Below the pieces are notes generated by a model. The model was not told the DNA's origin. It ran no database searches and was given only the letters and a program-made list of their open reading frames with translations. This document shows positions 45,401-53,559 of a stretch of 64,000 bases of DNA, one piece after another. The stretch is from contig NZ_CP020370.1 in NCBI RefSeq assembly GCF_002813775.1, positions 3,993,501 to 4,057,500 of the forward strand, given 5' to 3'. The translations under genes and the position numbers were made by a program. This DNA is from Candidatus Thiodictyon syntrophicum. Lineage in GTDB: Bacteria; Pseudomonadota; Gammaproteobacteria; Chromatiales; Chromatiaceae. Numbering within the stretch: the first letter of the stretch is position 1; each line of letters starts with the position of its first letter.

Positions 45401-48154
45401 GAGGCCCCGCCGCCCGCCTATTTGCAGGTCCTCCCAACCGCCCCCCCTATCCCCTATCCCCTAACCCCTAACCCCTCTCCCCTATCCCCTAACCCCTCAA
45501 TCGACATCCTCCACGCCCGCGAGCACAACCTCAAAGACCTGAGCGTCGCCATCCCCCGCGGCCGCTTCACCGTCATCACCGGCGTCTCCGGCAGCGGCAA
45601 GAGCACGCTCGCCTTCGACATCCTCTTCAACGAGGGCCAGCGGCGCTATCTGGAGTCGCTCAATGCCTATGCCCGCCAGTTCGTCCAGCCCGCCGCCCGC
45701 GCCGACGTGGAGGCGGTCCGCGGCATCCCGCCCACCGTCGCCATCGAACAGCGGGTAAGCCGCGGCGGGGCCAAGAGCACGCTCGGCACCCAGACCGAAA
45801 TCCATCACTTCCTGCGCCTGCTCTATGTGAAGCTCGGCACCCAGCACTGCCCGGGGTGCGACCTGCCGATCGAGCCGCTGGGCCTCGAGGCGATCCTCGC
45901 GCGCATCCTGCGCGACCAGGGGGGCCGCCAGGTCGCCGTGATGGCCCCGCTGGTCGTCGCCCGCAAGGGCCTCTACAACGAACTGGCCGCCTGGGCCGCG
46001 CGCAAGGGGTGGTTCGTCCTGCGGGTGGACGGCGAGCCCATTGAGACCCGGACCTGGCCCCGCCTGGACCGCTTCCGCGAGCACTCCATCGACCTGCCGG
46101 TGGGTGAGGTCAGGGTCGGCCCCAAGACCGAGGGCGAGTTGCGCGCCCTGCTCGATGTGGCCCTGGACTTAGGAAAAGGCCTGGTGCGGGTGGTGCAGGT
46201 CACCCGCGGGACCTGGGGTCCGGAGACCCCCTACTCCACGGCCCGCTCCTGCCCCGGCTGCGGGCGCGCCTTCCCGGAGCCGGACCCGCGGCTCTTCAGC
46301 TACAACTCCAAGCACGGCTGGTGCCCGGCCTGCTTCGGCTCCGGGCTTGCGATGGCCGGGTTCGATGGGGAGCAGACCGGGGAGGAGGACCAGTGGCTGG
46401 ACTCAGGGACCGAACACCAAGGCTGCACCAGTTGCCGGGGCGCCCGCCTGAACCCAGAGGCCCTGTCGGTGCGTTTTCGCGGGCGCTCCATCGCCGAACT
46501 CTCTGCCCTCACCGTCACCGCGACCACCGTGGCCCTGGCCGGCTGGGAGCTGACCGAACGGGAGTCCGCCATTGCGCGGGACCTGCTCGCGGAGGTCCGG
46601 GAACGGCTCGCCTTCCTCGCCCAGGTGGGCCTGGGTTATCTGACCCTGGACCGCGGCGCCCCCACCCTCTCCGGCGGCGAGGCCCAGCGCATCCGGCTCG
46701 CCGCCCAGCTCGGCTCCAACCTGCAAGGCGTCTGCTATGTGCTGGACGAGCCCAGCATCGGGCTGCACCCCCGGGACAACCGGCTGCTGCTCAATACACT
46801 CACGAGGCTGCGCGACCGGGGCAACACCGTGGTGGTGGTGGAGCACGACGAGGAGACCATCCGCCGCGCCGAGCACGTCATCGACCTGGGGCCGGGGGCC
46901 GGGGTCCAGGGCGGCCGGGTGGTCGCCCAGGGGACGGCCGCGGACCTGATCGCTGCCCCCGATTCGGTTACCGGCCGCTATCTGGCGCGCCGACGCGGTC
47001 ACGGACTGGGCGAGCCGCGGGCGCGGCGCCCGCTGCCCGGCAAGGGCGAGTGGCTTGCCATTCGCGGGGCCAGGCTGCACAACCTCAAGGGGATGGACGT
47101 GCGGGTGCCGTTGCGGCGGCTGACCTGCGTCACGGGGGTTTCGGGGTCGGGGAAGTCCTCGCTGGTGCGCGATGTGCTGGTGCGCAGCCTTCAGGGGTTG
47201 TTGGGGGCGGCGGATGAGGCAGTGCGCGTCGGGCGGCGCGGTATCAGCCCTCAAGGGACGGGGTCGGCCGCGGACTCGTCGCGGCGGGACGCCGCTCCCA
47301 CCGGGATGGTGCATGGGTGCGACGGTCTCTCGGGCTGGCACGCGCTGAGCCGGGTGCTGGAAGTGGACCAGACCCCCATCGGCAAGACGCCCCGCTCCTG
47401 CCCCGCCACCTATGTCGGCTTCTGGGACCGCATCCGCAAGCTCTTCGCCGCGAGCCCGGAGGCGCGCATCCAGGGCTGGGGGGCCGCGCGCTTCTCCTTC
47501 AACACCGCGGGCGGGCGCTGCCCCGCCTGCGAGGGCCAGGGCGTGCAGCGTATCGAGATGAGCTTCCTGCCGGACGTGCGCGTCCCCTGCGAGGTCTGCG
47601 GCGGCAGCCGTTTCGACCGCGAGACCCGCGAGGTCCGCTATCTGGGGCTCGACATCGGCCAGATCCTGGCGCTCGACGTGGACCGCGCGGTCGAGGTCTT
47701 CGCCGCCCACCCCGCCATCCGCCACCCGCTGACCCTGCTGCAGGAGGTCGGACTCGGCTATCTGAGCCTGGGCCAGCCGAGCCCGACCTTGAGCGGCGGC
47801 GAGGCCCAGCGCCTCAAGCTGGTCACCGAACTCACCAAGGCCCGCCCCAGCGCCGACGGTACCCATCCGCGGCCGACCCTCTATGTCCTGGATGAACCCA
47901 CGGTCGGCCTGCACATGGCCGATGTCGAGCGCCTGATCGCCGTCCTGCACCGGCTGGTCGATGCCGGCCATACGGTGATTGCCATCGAGCATGATCTCGA
48001 CCTCATTGCCGCGGCCGATTGGGTCATCGACCTGGGGCCTGAGGGTGGTGAGGCGGGCGGGCAGGTAGTGGCGGAGGGGACGCCGGAGCAGATCGCGGCG
48101 GGCGGGGACCTGCCGACGGCGGCGGCTTTGCGGGAGTGGTTGGGCGGCACCTGA
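42413..48154 (+). CDS. uvrA: double-length excinuclease ABC subunit A (UvrA-like, 1913 residues)
   Basis: Two UvrA-like halves in one chain, about twice the usual 940. Each half has two ABC ATPase modules: Walker A loops [13 protein letters not shown] (41-53), [10 protein letters not shown] (about 636), [13 protein letters not shown] (about 1055) and [13 protein letters not shown] (about 1573). Signature LSGGEVQR and LSGGEAQR motifs follow each. Zinc-binding CxxC pairs occur in each half (CPDC...[28 protein letters not shown]). Tandem UvrA proteins of this length exist in other bacteria; roles are DNA damage recognition, or an accessory UvrA2-like role. It carries four palindromic or low-complexity repeat insertions in frame. 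Start ATG at 42413. Confidence 0.9.
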   Translation: MPSDPNQPHPHERIRLRGVRQNNLKNLDLDLPLGQLIVVTGVSGSGKSSLAFDTVYAEGQRRYVETFSPYARQFLDRMDRPAADRIEGIPPAIAIDQTNTVRNSRSTVGTMTELADYLKLLFARAARLFCRGCGREVRRDTPESVWEQLTRDAERPRVQVCFPVAVPESLGAEEVRQMLAQQGYVRLLDGDGPALTVVQDRLRLTDEHRGRALEAIETALERGHGRLLVYPVGPGQETGAPWRFSADLHCPDCDLTYREPLPNLFSFNSPIGACETCRGFGRTIGIDWGLVVPDPGKSLIEGAIKPIQSDSYAEVQEELMGFAHRRGLPTDVPWRDLPQADRDWVIEGEGEWDAGVWFGIRRFFAWLEARAYKMHVRVLLSRYRSYETCHSCNGARLKDEALGWRLGARASRPPAGGTPALLNLPELMALPAERCRDFFAALVLPPALDQAMDLVLTEIRSRLTYLCAVGLPYLTLDRQSRTLSGGEVQRINLTTALGTSLVNTLFVLDEPSIGLHPRDLDRVLGVLRRLRDQGNSLLVVEHDPQLMRAADRIIDIGPGPGEHGGQVCFQGTPTELLAADGSLTGDYLAGRRRVAAPRAPNPPAPDGPCIRIRGARAHNLKGLDVAIPLHRLVVVTGVSGSGKSTLIGDVLYRALCQRKGHPEEAPGEFDGIDGDELIADVTLLDQSPIGRTSRSNPASFVGALDVLRKRFAALPLAKERGYTAGTFSFNAGTGRCPTCGGNGFEHLEMQFLSDVYLRCPDCDGRRYRAEVLELRLPDPADGGAELSIADVLDLTATEALVRFADDRELARALEPLTAVGLGYLRLGQPVPTLSGGEAQRLKLAGHLCKTGRSKGRGGLGSTTQGLLFLMDEPTTGLHPADVAVLLAALRRLLDQGHSLVVIEHNLDLIAAADWLIDLGPEGGDGGGELVAVGTPADLAREPGRPARALLSHTALALRDYLEQAAAGPMTPSLGDALADGSDRGEDAAPTRIGAIAEAPPPAYLQVLPTAPPIPYPLTPNPSPLSPNPSIDILHAREHNLKDLSVAIPRGRFTVITGVSGSGKSTLAFDILFNEGQRRYLESLNAYARQFVQPAARADVEAVRGIPPTVAIEQRVSRGGAKSTLGTQTEIHHFLRLLYVKLGTQHCPGCDLPIEPLGLEAILARILRDQGGRQVAVMAPLVVARKGLYNELAAWAARKGWFVLRVDGEPIETRTWPRLDRFREHSIDLPVGEVRVGPKTEGELRALLDVALDLGKGLVRVVQVTRGTWGPETPYSTARSCPGCGRAFPEPDPRLFSYNSKHGWCPACFGSGLAMAGFDGEQTGEEDQWLDSGTEHQGCTSCRGARLNPEALSVRFRGRSIAELSALTVTATTVALAGWELTERESAIARDLLAEVRERLAFLAQVGLGYLTLDRGAPTLSGGEAQRIRLAAQLGSNLQGVCYVLDEPSIGLHPRDNRLLLNTLTRLRDRGNTVVVVEHDEETIRRAEHVIDLGPGAGVQGGRVVAQGTAADLIAAPDSVTGRYLARRRGHGLGEPRARRPLPGKGEWLAIRGARLHNLKGMDVRVPLRRLTCVTGVSGSGKSSLVRDVLVRSLQGLLGAADEAVRVGRRGISPQGTGSAADSSRRDAAPTGMVHGCDGLSGWHALSRVLEVDQTPIGKTPRSCPATYVGFWDRIRKLFAASPEARIQGWGAARFSFNTAGGRCPACEGQGVQRIEMSFLPDVRVPCEVCGGSRFDRETREVRYLGLDIGQILALDVDRAVEVFAAHPAIRHPLTLLQEVGLGYLSLGQPSPTLSGGEAQRLKLVTELTKARPSADGTHPRPTLYVLDEPTVGLHMADVERLIAVLHRLVDAGHTVIAIEHDLDLIAAADWVIDLGPEGGEAGGQVVAEGTPEQIAAGGDLPTAAALREWLGGT
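43631..43676 (+). repeat. perfect 21-bp hairpin inserted in frame inside uvrA
   Basis: Arms 43631-43651 and 43656-43676 are exact complements, loop 4 bases. Encodes about residues 407-421 ([16 protein letters not shown]), between the zinc-finger segment and the next conserved block. Confidence 0.85.
45231..45256 (+). repeat. partial palindrome inside uvrA, related to the one at 43631
   Basis: GGGAGCCCGGGCGTCCCGCC then CGGGCT shares the GGGCGTCCCGCCCG core with 43631-43676. It falls near residue 940, after the second ATPase module of the first half. Confidence 0.6.
45357..45391 (+). repeat. GCGGCGAAGACGCCGCTCCCAC-type repeat inside uvrA
   Basis: TCGCGGCGAAGACGCCGC then TCCCACAAGG. A second copy is at 47277-47306 in the same gene and orientation. 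Located in the linker between the two UvrA halves (about residues 982-993). Confidence 0.65.
45441..45500 (+). repeat. CCCCTAA/CCCCTATC low-complexity tract in the uvrA linker
   Basis: A run of CCCCTATC and CCCCTAAC units encodes a Pro/Asn/Ser linker ([18 protein letters not shown]) at about residues 1012-1030, just before the second UvrA half. Confidence 0.8.
47277..47306 (+). repeat. second GCGGCGGGACGCCGCTCCCAC repeat inside uvrA
   Basis: TCGTCGCGGCGGGACGCCGC then TCCCACCGGG, in the same orientation as the copy at 45357. It encodes part of about residues 1622-1632, inside the fourth ATPase module after its Walker A. Confidence 0.6.
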
Positions 48155-48319
48155 AGGCCGACCCCTGGCGGCTTAGGACCATGGGATGGTCGAGACGCCA
48201 GAGTGACAGAACCGATGGACGGGTTGATCAACATGGGCTAATCTCCGCGGAAACTGTCAAACTCGTCGCACCCCCAAGAAAGCCGATGGCTTTTCCATTT
48301 TGGCTAACGAGTTGGAACA

Positions 48320-48910
48320 ATGAATGTTAATGAATCCAAAAGTCTGCTGCACTGGAACTACTTTCTGGCACTCGAATCAGACGTGGAACGTCTAGCGAGG
48401 TTTGTAGAATTCGCTGGCAACAATTTTGACACCTACTCGATTGAAATAGCACACCTCTTTTTGGCCGCAGCATCGGAGGTGGATGTAGTCACCAAACAGC
48501 TCTGCTTGTTGGTGGACACAGCCGCCAATCCGAAGAATATAGAACAGTATCGTGCAGTGCTTCGGCGCTGCCTGCCAGAAATAGAGAACTCGCTTATCAC
48601 CATCCCACGCTATGGCTTGGACTTCCGACCCTGGGGTAGTTGGGAGAACGGAGAGACACCCGATTGGTGGTCGGCCCATAACAAAGTGAAACACCAACGA
48701 GGTGAGCACTTCGCTCTAGCCAATCTGAAGAATGTGCTCAATGCGATGGCTGGTCTGTTCGTTGTTGTTCTGTACTACTATCGACACGTCATAGATGATC
48801 GAAGGATCGAGCCACCCCCAAACTTGTTCACTCCGCCGGCTGACTTGGCTATGGTCTGCCCGACCTTAGGGGGGCCCATGGCCCTGTATTTCACGGAAGA
48901 CGAACGCTGA
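48320..48910 (+). CDS. conserved hypothetical protein, possible HEPN-like
   Basis: A 196-residue protein of lower GC than its neighbours, suggesting recent transfer. It is mostly helical, with LHWNYFLALESDVERLARFV at the N-terminus, AAASEVDVVTKQLCLLVD in the middle and WWSAHNKVKHQRGEHFALAN near residue 125, and a hydrophobic MAGLFVVVLYYY. The Asn-Lys-x-Lys-His motif recalls HEPN-type domains but catalytic R-x4-H is not certain. I recall similar proteins of unknown function. It precedes hicBA by about 100 bp. Confidence 0.55.
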   Translation: MNVNESKSLLHWNYFLALESDVERLARFVEFAGNNFDTYSIEIAHLFLAAASEVDVVTKQLCLLVDTAANPKNIEQYRAVLRRCLPEIENSLITIPRYGLDFRPWGSWENGETPDWWSAHNKVKHQRGEHFALANLKNVLNAMAGLFVVVLYYYRHVIDDRRIEPPPNLFTPPADLAMVCPTLGGPMALYFTEDER

Positions 48911-49004
48911 AGAGGGAAAAGGGGTCGGAGAGGAAGGTGGGGAAGGAGGCAAGGGTTCAGAACTCTTTATCTCGATGGCAGCGGCGAATCAGCAGAGACT
49001 CACC

Positions 49005-49196
49005 ATGACAACACTCAAGTATCGATATTGGCAGGATGAGGACATGTGGCTTGGGTACCTCGAAGACTACCCTGATTACATGACGCAGGGAGAAACCCTG
49101 GAAGAACTCCAGGACAATCTGCGCGATATCTATCATGAATTGACCAGCGGTGCCATTCCGGCGGTACGACATGTCGGCGAACTGCTGGTCGCATGA
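49005..49196 (+). CDS. hicB: HicB-type antitoxin
   Basis: A 63-residue protein with the partial RNase-H-like fold of HicB: YRYWQDEDMWLGYLEDYPDY and the QGETLEELQDNLRDIYHEL helix. The ATG at 49005 is chosen because the first strand then starts directly; an upstream ATG at 48975 adds ten residues. No C-terminal DNA-binding domain, so it is the short HicB form. Its TGA overlaps the hicA ATG. Confidence 0.85.
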   Translation: MTTLKYRYWQDEDMWLGYLEDYPDYMTQGETLEELQDNLRDIYHELTSGAIPAVRHVGELLVA

Positions 49197-49366
49197 AGAG
49201 ACGTGAGCTTATCGCCAGGCTGCAACAACTGGGCTGCGTCTTGATCCGGCACGGTGGGAGACACGACTGGTATCAGAATCCACGAACCAGAGAATCGCAA
49301 CCCGTACCGAGGCATGTCGAGATCAAGGACCATCTGGCGGATCACATTCTCAAGAAATTGAGCTAG
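49193..49366 (+). CDS. hicA: HicA-type mRNA interferase toxin
   Basis: A 57-residue double-stranded-RNA-binding-fold toxin: MKRRELIARLQQLGCVLIRH, the catalytic His in RHGGRHDWYQNP and the C-terminal VPRHVEIKDHLADHILKKL. It is intact by length and overlaps hicB by ATGA, here with the antitoxin first. It is too short for standard ORF cut-offs. The sequence around its stop recurs at 49674-49710. Confidence 0.85.
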   Translation: MKRRELIARLQQLGCVLIRHGGRHDWYQNPRTRESQPVPRHVEIKDHLADHILKKLS

Positions 49367-49416
49367 CGCGTGACCTAGGCTTCCCTCACTTACAATCGCC
49401 ATGAGGTAACAGACGC

Positions 49417-49605
49417 ATGTCCACCGTCCTCAATAAAGCGGACGCCCATCGGCTCATCGACCAACTGCCGACGGACGCGACTTGGAACGACTTGATGCAA
49501 GAGATCTTTGTGCGCGAGGCCATCGAGCGAGGCCTGGATGACAGCAGAGCAGGCAGAACCATGGACGTAGCTGACGTCAGAAGAAAATACGGCCTTCCGG
49601 AATGA
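49417..49605 (+). CDS. ParD-like antitoxin of a RelE/ParE module
   Basis: A 62-residue protein (MSTVLNKADAHRLIDQLPTD, AIERGLDDSRAGRTMDVADV, RRKYGLPE) with the layout of addiction-module antitoxins that precede ParE/RelE toxins. Its TGA overlaps the ATG of the truncated toxin frame. The antitoxin looks intact. Confidence 0.7.
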   Translation: MSTVLNKADAHRLIDQLPTDATWNDLMQEIFVREAIERGLDDSRAGRTMDVADVRRKYGLPE

Positions 49606-49694
49606 GGGTTCACTGGACGAAAGCAGCGGTTGAGCAGCTCGATGCGATCTCCGCTTACCTCTCATCGGCCTCGCCGAGCTTCTCAGGAAATTGA
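49602..49694 (+). pseudogene. truncated ParE/RelE-type toxin (N-terminal fragment)
   Basis: A 30-residue frame (MRVHWTKAAVEQLDAISAYL, SSASPSFSGN) is the N-terminus of a ParE/RelE toxin, normally about 95 residues. After residue 26 the sequence switches to TTCTCAGGAAATTGAGCTG, nearly identical to the end of hicA (49351-49370), and stops. The toxin was cut by recombination with a hicA-like tail. Confidence 0.7.
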
Positions 49695-49718
49695 GCTGAC
49701 CCGTGACGTGGGCTGCCT

Positions 49719-49862
49719 GGCCTCGTTCATCATCGCGGCCACCGCGCCAACTGCGAGGCCGGTGGTCCGCGCAGCGGACCCTACGGCGCCACGCCGGTAG
49801 GGTCCGCTGTGCGGACCGGCGACCTCCCGCCCGGCGGGGTGGCTGGGGTTATGATCAAGGCC
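49719..49862. mobile_element. MITE-like element, 144 bp, with DUF6399-type terminal motifs
   Basis: Left end 49719-49740 (degenerate) and inverted right end 49841-49862 (GGCTGGGGTTATGATC, AAGGCC). Inside is the paired GGTCCGC palindrome at 49764-49817, as in the element at 2354-2488. No coding capacity. Confidence 0.55.
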
Positions 49863-49948
49863 GGCTTCCTTCACCGCGCTGGAAGGCGGCCGTGGTTGCT
49901 AGCACTACGAAGACTTCTTCGTGACCTGGACCTCCAGGCGCGCCGGGA

Positions 49949-50158
49949 TCAGCCCGCGGCGACCAGGTCCGCCTGGTAGCCGGCATCCACCACGGCGTGG
50001 ATCAGGTCCGCCGCCGCGGCCTCGCCCTCGACCCGCGCCGTGCCGCCGTCGAGATCCACCAGGGCCGCGGTAACGCCGGGGACGGCCGCCAGGGCCTCCC
50101 GGACGGCACGCACGCAGTGCTGGCAGGTCATGCCGGTAACCTTGATTGTGGTGGTCAT
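49949..50158 (-). CDS. copZ: heavy-metal-associated domain copper chaperone (CopZ-like)
   Basis: A 69-residue ferredoxin-like HMA domain protein with the metal site GMTCQHCVRAV near the N-terminus and the usual beta-alpha-beta layout (VTAALVDLDGGTARVEGEA, DAGYQADLVAAG). Normal length for a stand-alone Cu(I) chaperone. Start ATG at 50158. It follows glk on the same strand by 34 bp but is functionally unrelated. Confidence 0.9.
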   Translation of the reverse strand: MTTTIKVTGMTCQHCVRAVREALAAVPGVTAALVDLDGGTARVEGEAAAADLIHAVVDAGYQADLVAAG

Positions 50159-50192
50159 CTCGTCTCCGGTTTCAGGTGGGCGGCGCCGGTGC

Positions 50193-51185
50193 TCAACGCA
50201 GGCCCATGTAGCGGGCCGCCCCGAGGAGCGGCGTTTCTGCGCGCAGGATGACGCGCACCGGCATCCGCCGCATGTGCGGCTCCATCCGGCCCTTGGCGAA
50301 GAAGCCGTCCAGGAAGCGGCTGGCGCGCAGGGCCTCCAGGTTCTTCGGGGCGATGCCGCCGCCCAGATAGACGCCGCCCAGGGCCAGGTGCTTCAAGGCC
50401 AGGTTCCCGGACTCGCGCCCGAAGAGGCTGAAGAACAGATCCATGGTCTCACGACAGATCGGGCAGCGGCCCGCGGCGGCGGCGACGGCGGCGGCGGTGT
50501 CACCGGCGGCGATCTCCGCGGCCAGCCAGTCCGGCGTCGCCGCCTGGTGCCAGGTCAGCAGAAAGTCATAGAGGTTGCCGATTCCCATCCCGGAGGCGAC
50601 CCGCTCCCAACTCACCCGGCCGAAGCGTTTCTGCAGAAATCCGAGCAGCGCGAACTCACGTTCGTCCAGGGGCGCGAAGTCGGTGTGACCGCCCTCGGTC
50701 GCAAAGGGGTGGTGGCGGGTGCCGTCCCAGTAGAGACCGGCCTCACCCAGACCGGTGCCGGCAGCCACCACGCAGGCATTGCCGACCGCCGGCTGCTGGG
50801 GCGCCCCGCCGGGGTGGATCTCCGCCACGTCGTCGGGACCCAGGGCGGCCACCCCCCAGGCGACGGCCTCAAGGTCGTTGAGCAGTCCGACGGCACGGAA
50901 CTCCAGGATGTGCTCGATCAGGTCCGCGTCGATCTCCCAGGGCAGGTTGGTGGTCCGGCAGTGCCGGCCCTCCACCGGACCGGCGACGGCGAAAGCACCC
51001 AGATGACAATCGCGCGCCGGGACCTGCCCGGTCTCCTGCAGATACTGGATGATGAGCGACTCCAGCGAGTCGAAGGCGGCGCTCGGATAGCGCCGCACCT
51101 CCCGCAGGGTCACCGCCAAACCATCGGTCTCGGCGACGCCGATTCCGGTCTTGGTGCCGCCGATATCGCCGACCAATACGCGCAT
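50193..51185 (-). CDS. glk: glucokinase (Glk type)
   Basis: A 330-residue ATP-dependent glucose kinase. Phosphate-binding motif VGDIGGTKTGIGV at the N-terminus, the substrate site LPWEIDADLI, catalytic Asp in LLNDLEAVAWGV, ATP site VVAAGTGLGEAGL, EGGHTDFAPLDERE and GGVYLGGGIAPKN. Length is normal. With the PTS permease at 30206 the organism has both PTS and kinase routes to glucose 6-phosphate. Start ATG at 51185. Confidence 0.95.
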   Translation of the reverse strand: MRVLVGDIGGTKTGIGVAETDGLAVTLREVRRYPSAAFDSLESLIIQYLQETGQVPARDCHLGAFAVAGPVEGRHCRTTNLPWEIDADLIEHILEFRAVGLLNDLEAVAWGVAALGPDDVAEIHPGGAPQQPAVGNACVVAAGTGLGEAGLYWDGTRHHPFATEGGHTDFAPLDEREFALLGFLQKRFGRVSWERVASGMGIGNLYDFLLTWHQAATPDWLAAEIAAGDTAAAVAAAAGRCPICRETMDLFFSLFGRESGNLALKHLALGGVYLGGGIAPKNLEALRASRFLDGFFAKGRMEPHMRRMPVRVILRAETPLLGAARYMGLR

Positions 51186-51247
51186 AGCTTAGGGCCTCCG
51201 GTTCTAAATTGGGGGAGCGGTCTGGTGACAGCCCAGAAAGAATATTA

Positions 51248-51384
51248 GCCGCAAATGAACGCAAATAGACGCAAATGAAGAAAACTATTCATCTGCTTGG
51301 CAATTACGATTCCGAAGGTGAACGCCGCCGCCCGCTCCGGTCCAATTTGAATTTATTCGCGTTCATTTGCGTTCATTTGCGGCT
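51248..51384. repeat. inverted repeat of the GCCGCAAATGAACGCAAAT type
   Basis: GCCGCAAATGAACGCAAATA with following GACGCAAATGAA (51248-51279) and its approximate complement (51353-51384) bracket about 75 bp. A dispersed repeat type I recall from other genomes. No gene in the gap. Confidence 0.7.
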
Positions 51385-51399
51385 GAATCTTCTTCAGGA

Positions 51400-51864
51400 T
51401 CACCGCCAGGTCGTAAAGCGGAACGGCGCGGCCAGGAGCCCGGCGGGCGTGGTCAACAGCACCCGCGCCTCCCAGGTCATGCGCGTTCGCACACAGACCG
51501 GCAGCATCCCCTCACCCCGGAAGCGCCCCGGGCCGTCCGCCTCCAGAATGCGGCGATTGTAGCCCATGTCCATGTCGGTGCCGGTCAGGTCGAGCGCGAC
51601 CGCACTGACCACCAGATCGCGGATCAGGACGCGCAGGACCAGCGGCCGGGCGGGCGGAATACCGCGCGGTTCAAGGTCCAGCGTGACCTCTCCTCCCCCC
51701 GCGAAACGTCCGGTGCAGGGGCCGGCGCGCAGGTCGCAATCCGGATCTGGGACCGCCAGCAGAACCGGCTCCGGGGTCAGCAGCGGCCTGAGCTTGACCG
51801 CGACGACCACCAGTACGGCAACGGCCAGCGCAATGAGCAGCGCCCACAGTAGACGATTAACCAT
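51400..51864 (-). CDS. membrane-anchored periplasmic protein of unknown function
   Basis: A 154-residue protein. One N-terminal membrane helix (LLWALLIALAVAVLVVVAVK) is followed by a beta-rich periplasmic domain with two Cys pairs (DCDLRAGPC, PVCVRTRMTWEA) and the motif MDMGYNRRILEADGPGRFRG. I recall similar proteins in related bacteria but no function. Start ATG at 51864. Confidence 0.65.
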   Translation of the reverse strand: MVNRLLWALLIALAVAVLVVVAVKLRPLLTPEPVLLAVPDPDCDLRAGPCTGRFAGGGEVTLDLEPRGIPPARPLVLRVLIRDLVVSAVALDLTGTDMDMGYNRRILEADGPGRFRGEGMLPVCVRTRMTWEARVLLTTPAGLLAAPFRFTTWR

Positions 51865-51943
51865 CAGTCTTACCGAAGCGCGTGCTTTAAGAAACGGTTT
51901 ACCGAAAAGTTAAACAAGTTCATTGGGGAATGCCAGTCGCGTC

Positions 51944-52010
<67 letters not shown>

Positions 52011-52103
52011 AGGTTATCGTAGCGTCCCGGATTCGCTCGCACGCCAAAGTGCGTCGCTTCCCGATTACGACAACGATTACGACAACGACAACGATCGTGG
52101 TTA

Positions 52104-53501
52104 CTAAGCCCCCTCCGTCTGCCACGCCTGGCGCTTGCGGTAGATGGTGGAGGGGCTGACCTCCAGTAGCGCGGCGGCGCGCGGGATATTGCCCTCACAG
52201 AATTCGATGGCGCGCTCGATCGCCTCCTTCTCGACCACATGCAGGGGCCTGATCCCCTGGGGGCCGAGCTCGGCCGGACGGGGCAGCTTGGGTGTGGCGA
52301 GCGGTGCAGCCCCGCGCTTGGCGATCCCGTTGAGCGGCGGCGGCAGCATGTCGACCGTGACCTGCTCGGCGTCGTACAGGACCACGACGTTGCGCAACAC
52401 GTTCTGCAACTGACGGATGTTGCCCGGCCACTCGTAGTCCATGAAGACGGCCTCCACCTCGGGGGCGAACTCGCGGAAGGCCTTGTGCTCCTCGGCCGCG
52501 AACTTGCGTAGGAAGTGATTGGCCAACATCAGGATGTCGTCGACCCGCTCACGCAGCGACGGGATGTGGATCGGGATGACGTGCAGACGATAGAAGAGGT
52601 CCTCGCGGAAGCGCCCCTCGGCCACCTCCAGTTCGGGGTCGCGATTGGTGGCGCAGATGAAGCGCACGTCGACCTTGATCAGTTGGGTCGAGCCGACCCG
52701 CTGAAAGGTCCCGGTCTGGACGAAGCGCAGGAGCTTGGTCTGGAGGTCCAGGTCCATCTCGCCGATCTCGTCCAGGAACAGGGTCCCGCCGTCCGCCATC
52801 TCGGCCGCCCCCTCCCGGTCCCGGCTGGCGCCGGTGAAGGCCCCGCGGACATGGCCGAAGATCTCGCTCTCCATGAGGTCCCGGGGGATGGCGCCGCAGT
52901 TCAACGGGATGAAGGGTTTGTCGCGGCGCGTGCTCTGCCGGTGGATGGCCTCGGCGCACACCTCCTTGCCGCTGCCGCTCTCCCCGGTGATGAAGACCGT
53001 CGCCTTGCTGGGGGCGGCGCTGTCGATGATGCGGTAGACCGCCTGCAGGGCGAGCGAGGAGCCGATGAAGCCGTGATAGTGGTCGCGCTGGAAGTCGTCG
53101 CGGATGCGCTCGACCAGGGTATTCAAGTTCTGGCGGTCCACCGCGTTGCGTAGCGTGACCTTGACCCGCTTGGCGCTGAAGGGCTTCTCGATGAAGTCGA
53201 AGGCACCATAGCGCATGGCGTCGATCGCCACGTCCACCGAGGCATGGCCGGTGATGATGACCACCGAGGTGGGGATCTGGCGGTCATGGATATGCTTTAG
53301 GATCTCCATGCCGTCCATGTCCGGGAGCTTGAGATCCAGGAGCAGGGCCTCGGGCGGGTCCTTCTCCAACTCGGCCATGCCGCTACGTCCGTCGCCGACG
53401 TGCTTGACCTGATAGGGTTCGCCACGCAGGTAACTGCGATAGACCTCGGCCAGGGCCGGACTGTCCTCGATAATCAACACTCTGGGCTTGTTGCTGGACA
53501 T
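52104..53501 (-). CDS. sigma-54-dependent response regulator (LuxO/NtrC type)
   Basis: A 465-residue activator. Receiver about 1-120 with LLLDLKLPDMDGMEIL (phospho-Asp about 56) and the Lys of DFIEKPF. AAA+ domain about 140-380 with Walker A GESGSGKEVCAEAIH, the sigma-54-contact loop GAFTGA (within GHVRGAFTGASRDREGAAE), Walker B TLFLDEIGEM. C-terminal Fis-type helix-turn-helix (ALLEVSPSTIYRKRQAWQ). Similar to LuxO in the linker (HYHGFIGSSLALQAVYRII). It ends the minus-strand export cluster, so it probably controls exopolysaccharide genes with sigma-54. Confidence 0.88.
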   Translation of the reverse strand: MSSNKPRVLIIEDSPALAEVYRSYLRGEPYQVKHVGDGRSGMAELEKDPPEALLLDLKLPDMDGMEILKHIHDRQIPTSVVIITGHASVDVAIDAMRYGAFDFIEKPFSAKRVKVTLRNAVDRQNLNTLVERIRDDFQRDHYHGFIGSSLALQAVYRIIDSAAPSKATVFITGESGSGKEVCAEAIHRQSTRRDKPFIPLNCGAIPRDLMESEIFGHVRGAFTGASRDREGAAEMADGGTLFLDEIGEMDLDLQTKLLRFVQTGTFQRVGSTQLIKVDVRFICATNRDPELEVAEGRFREDLFYRLHVIPIHIPSLRERVDDILMLANHFLRKFAAEEHKAFREFAPEVEAVFMDYEWPGNIRQLQNVLRNVVVLYDAEQVTVDMLPPPLNGIAKRGAAPLATPKLPRPAELGPQGIRPLHVVEKEAIERAIEFCEGNIPRAAALLEVSPSTIYRKRQAWQTEGA

Positions 53502-53559
53502 GGATATCGCTTGCTTCGACGGGTCTTGCGGGCCGAATCGGAAAGTGGGCCCCGACGGG

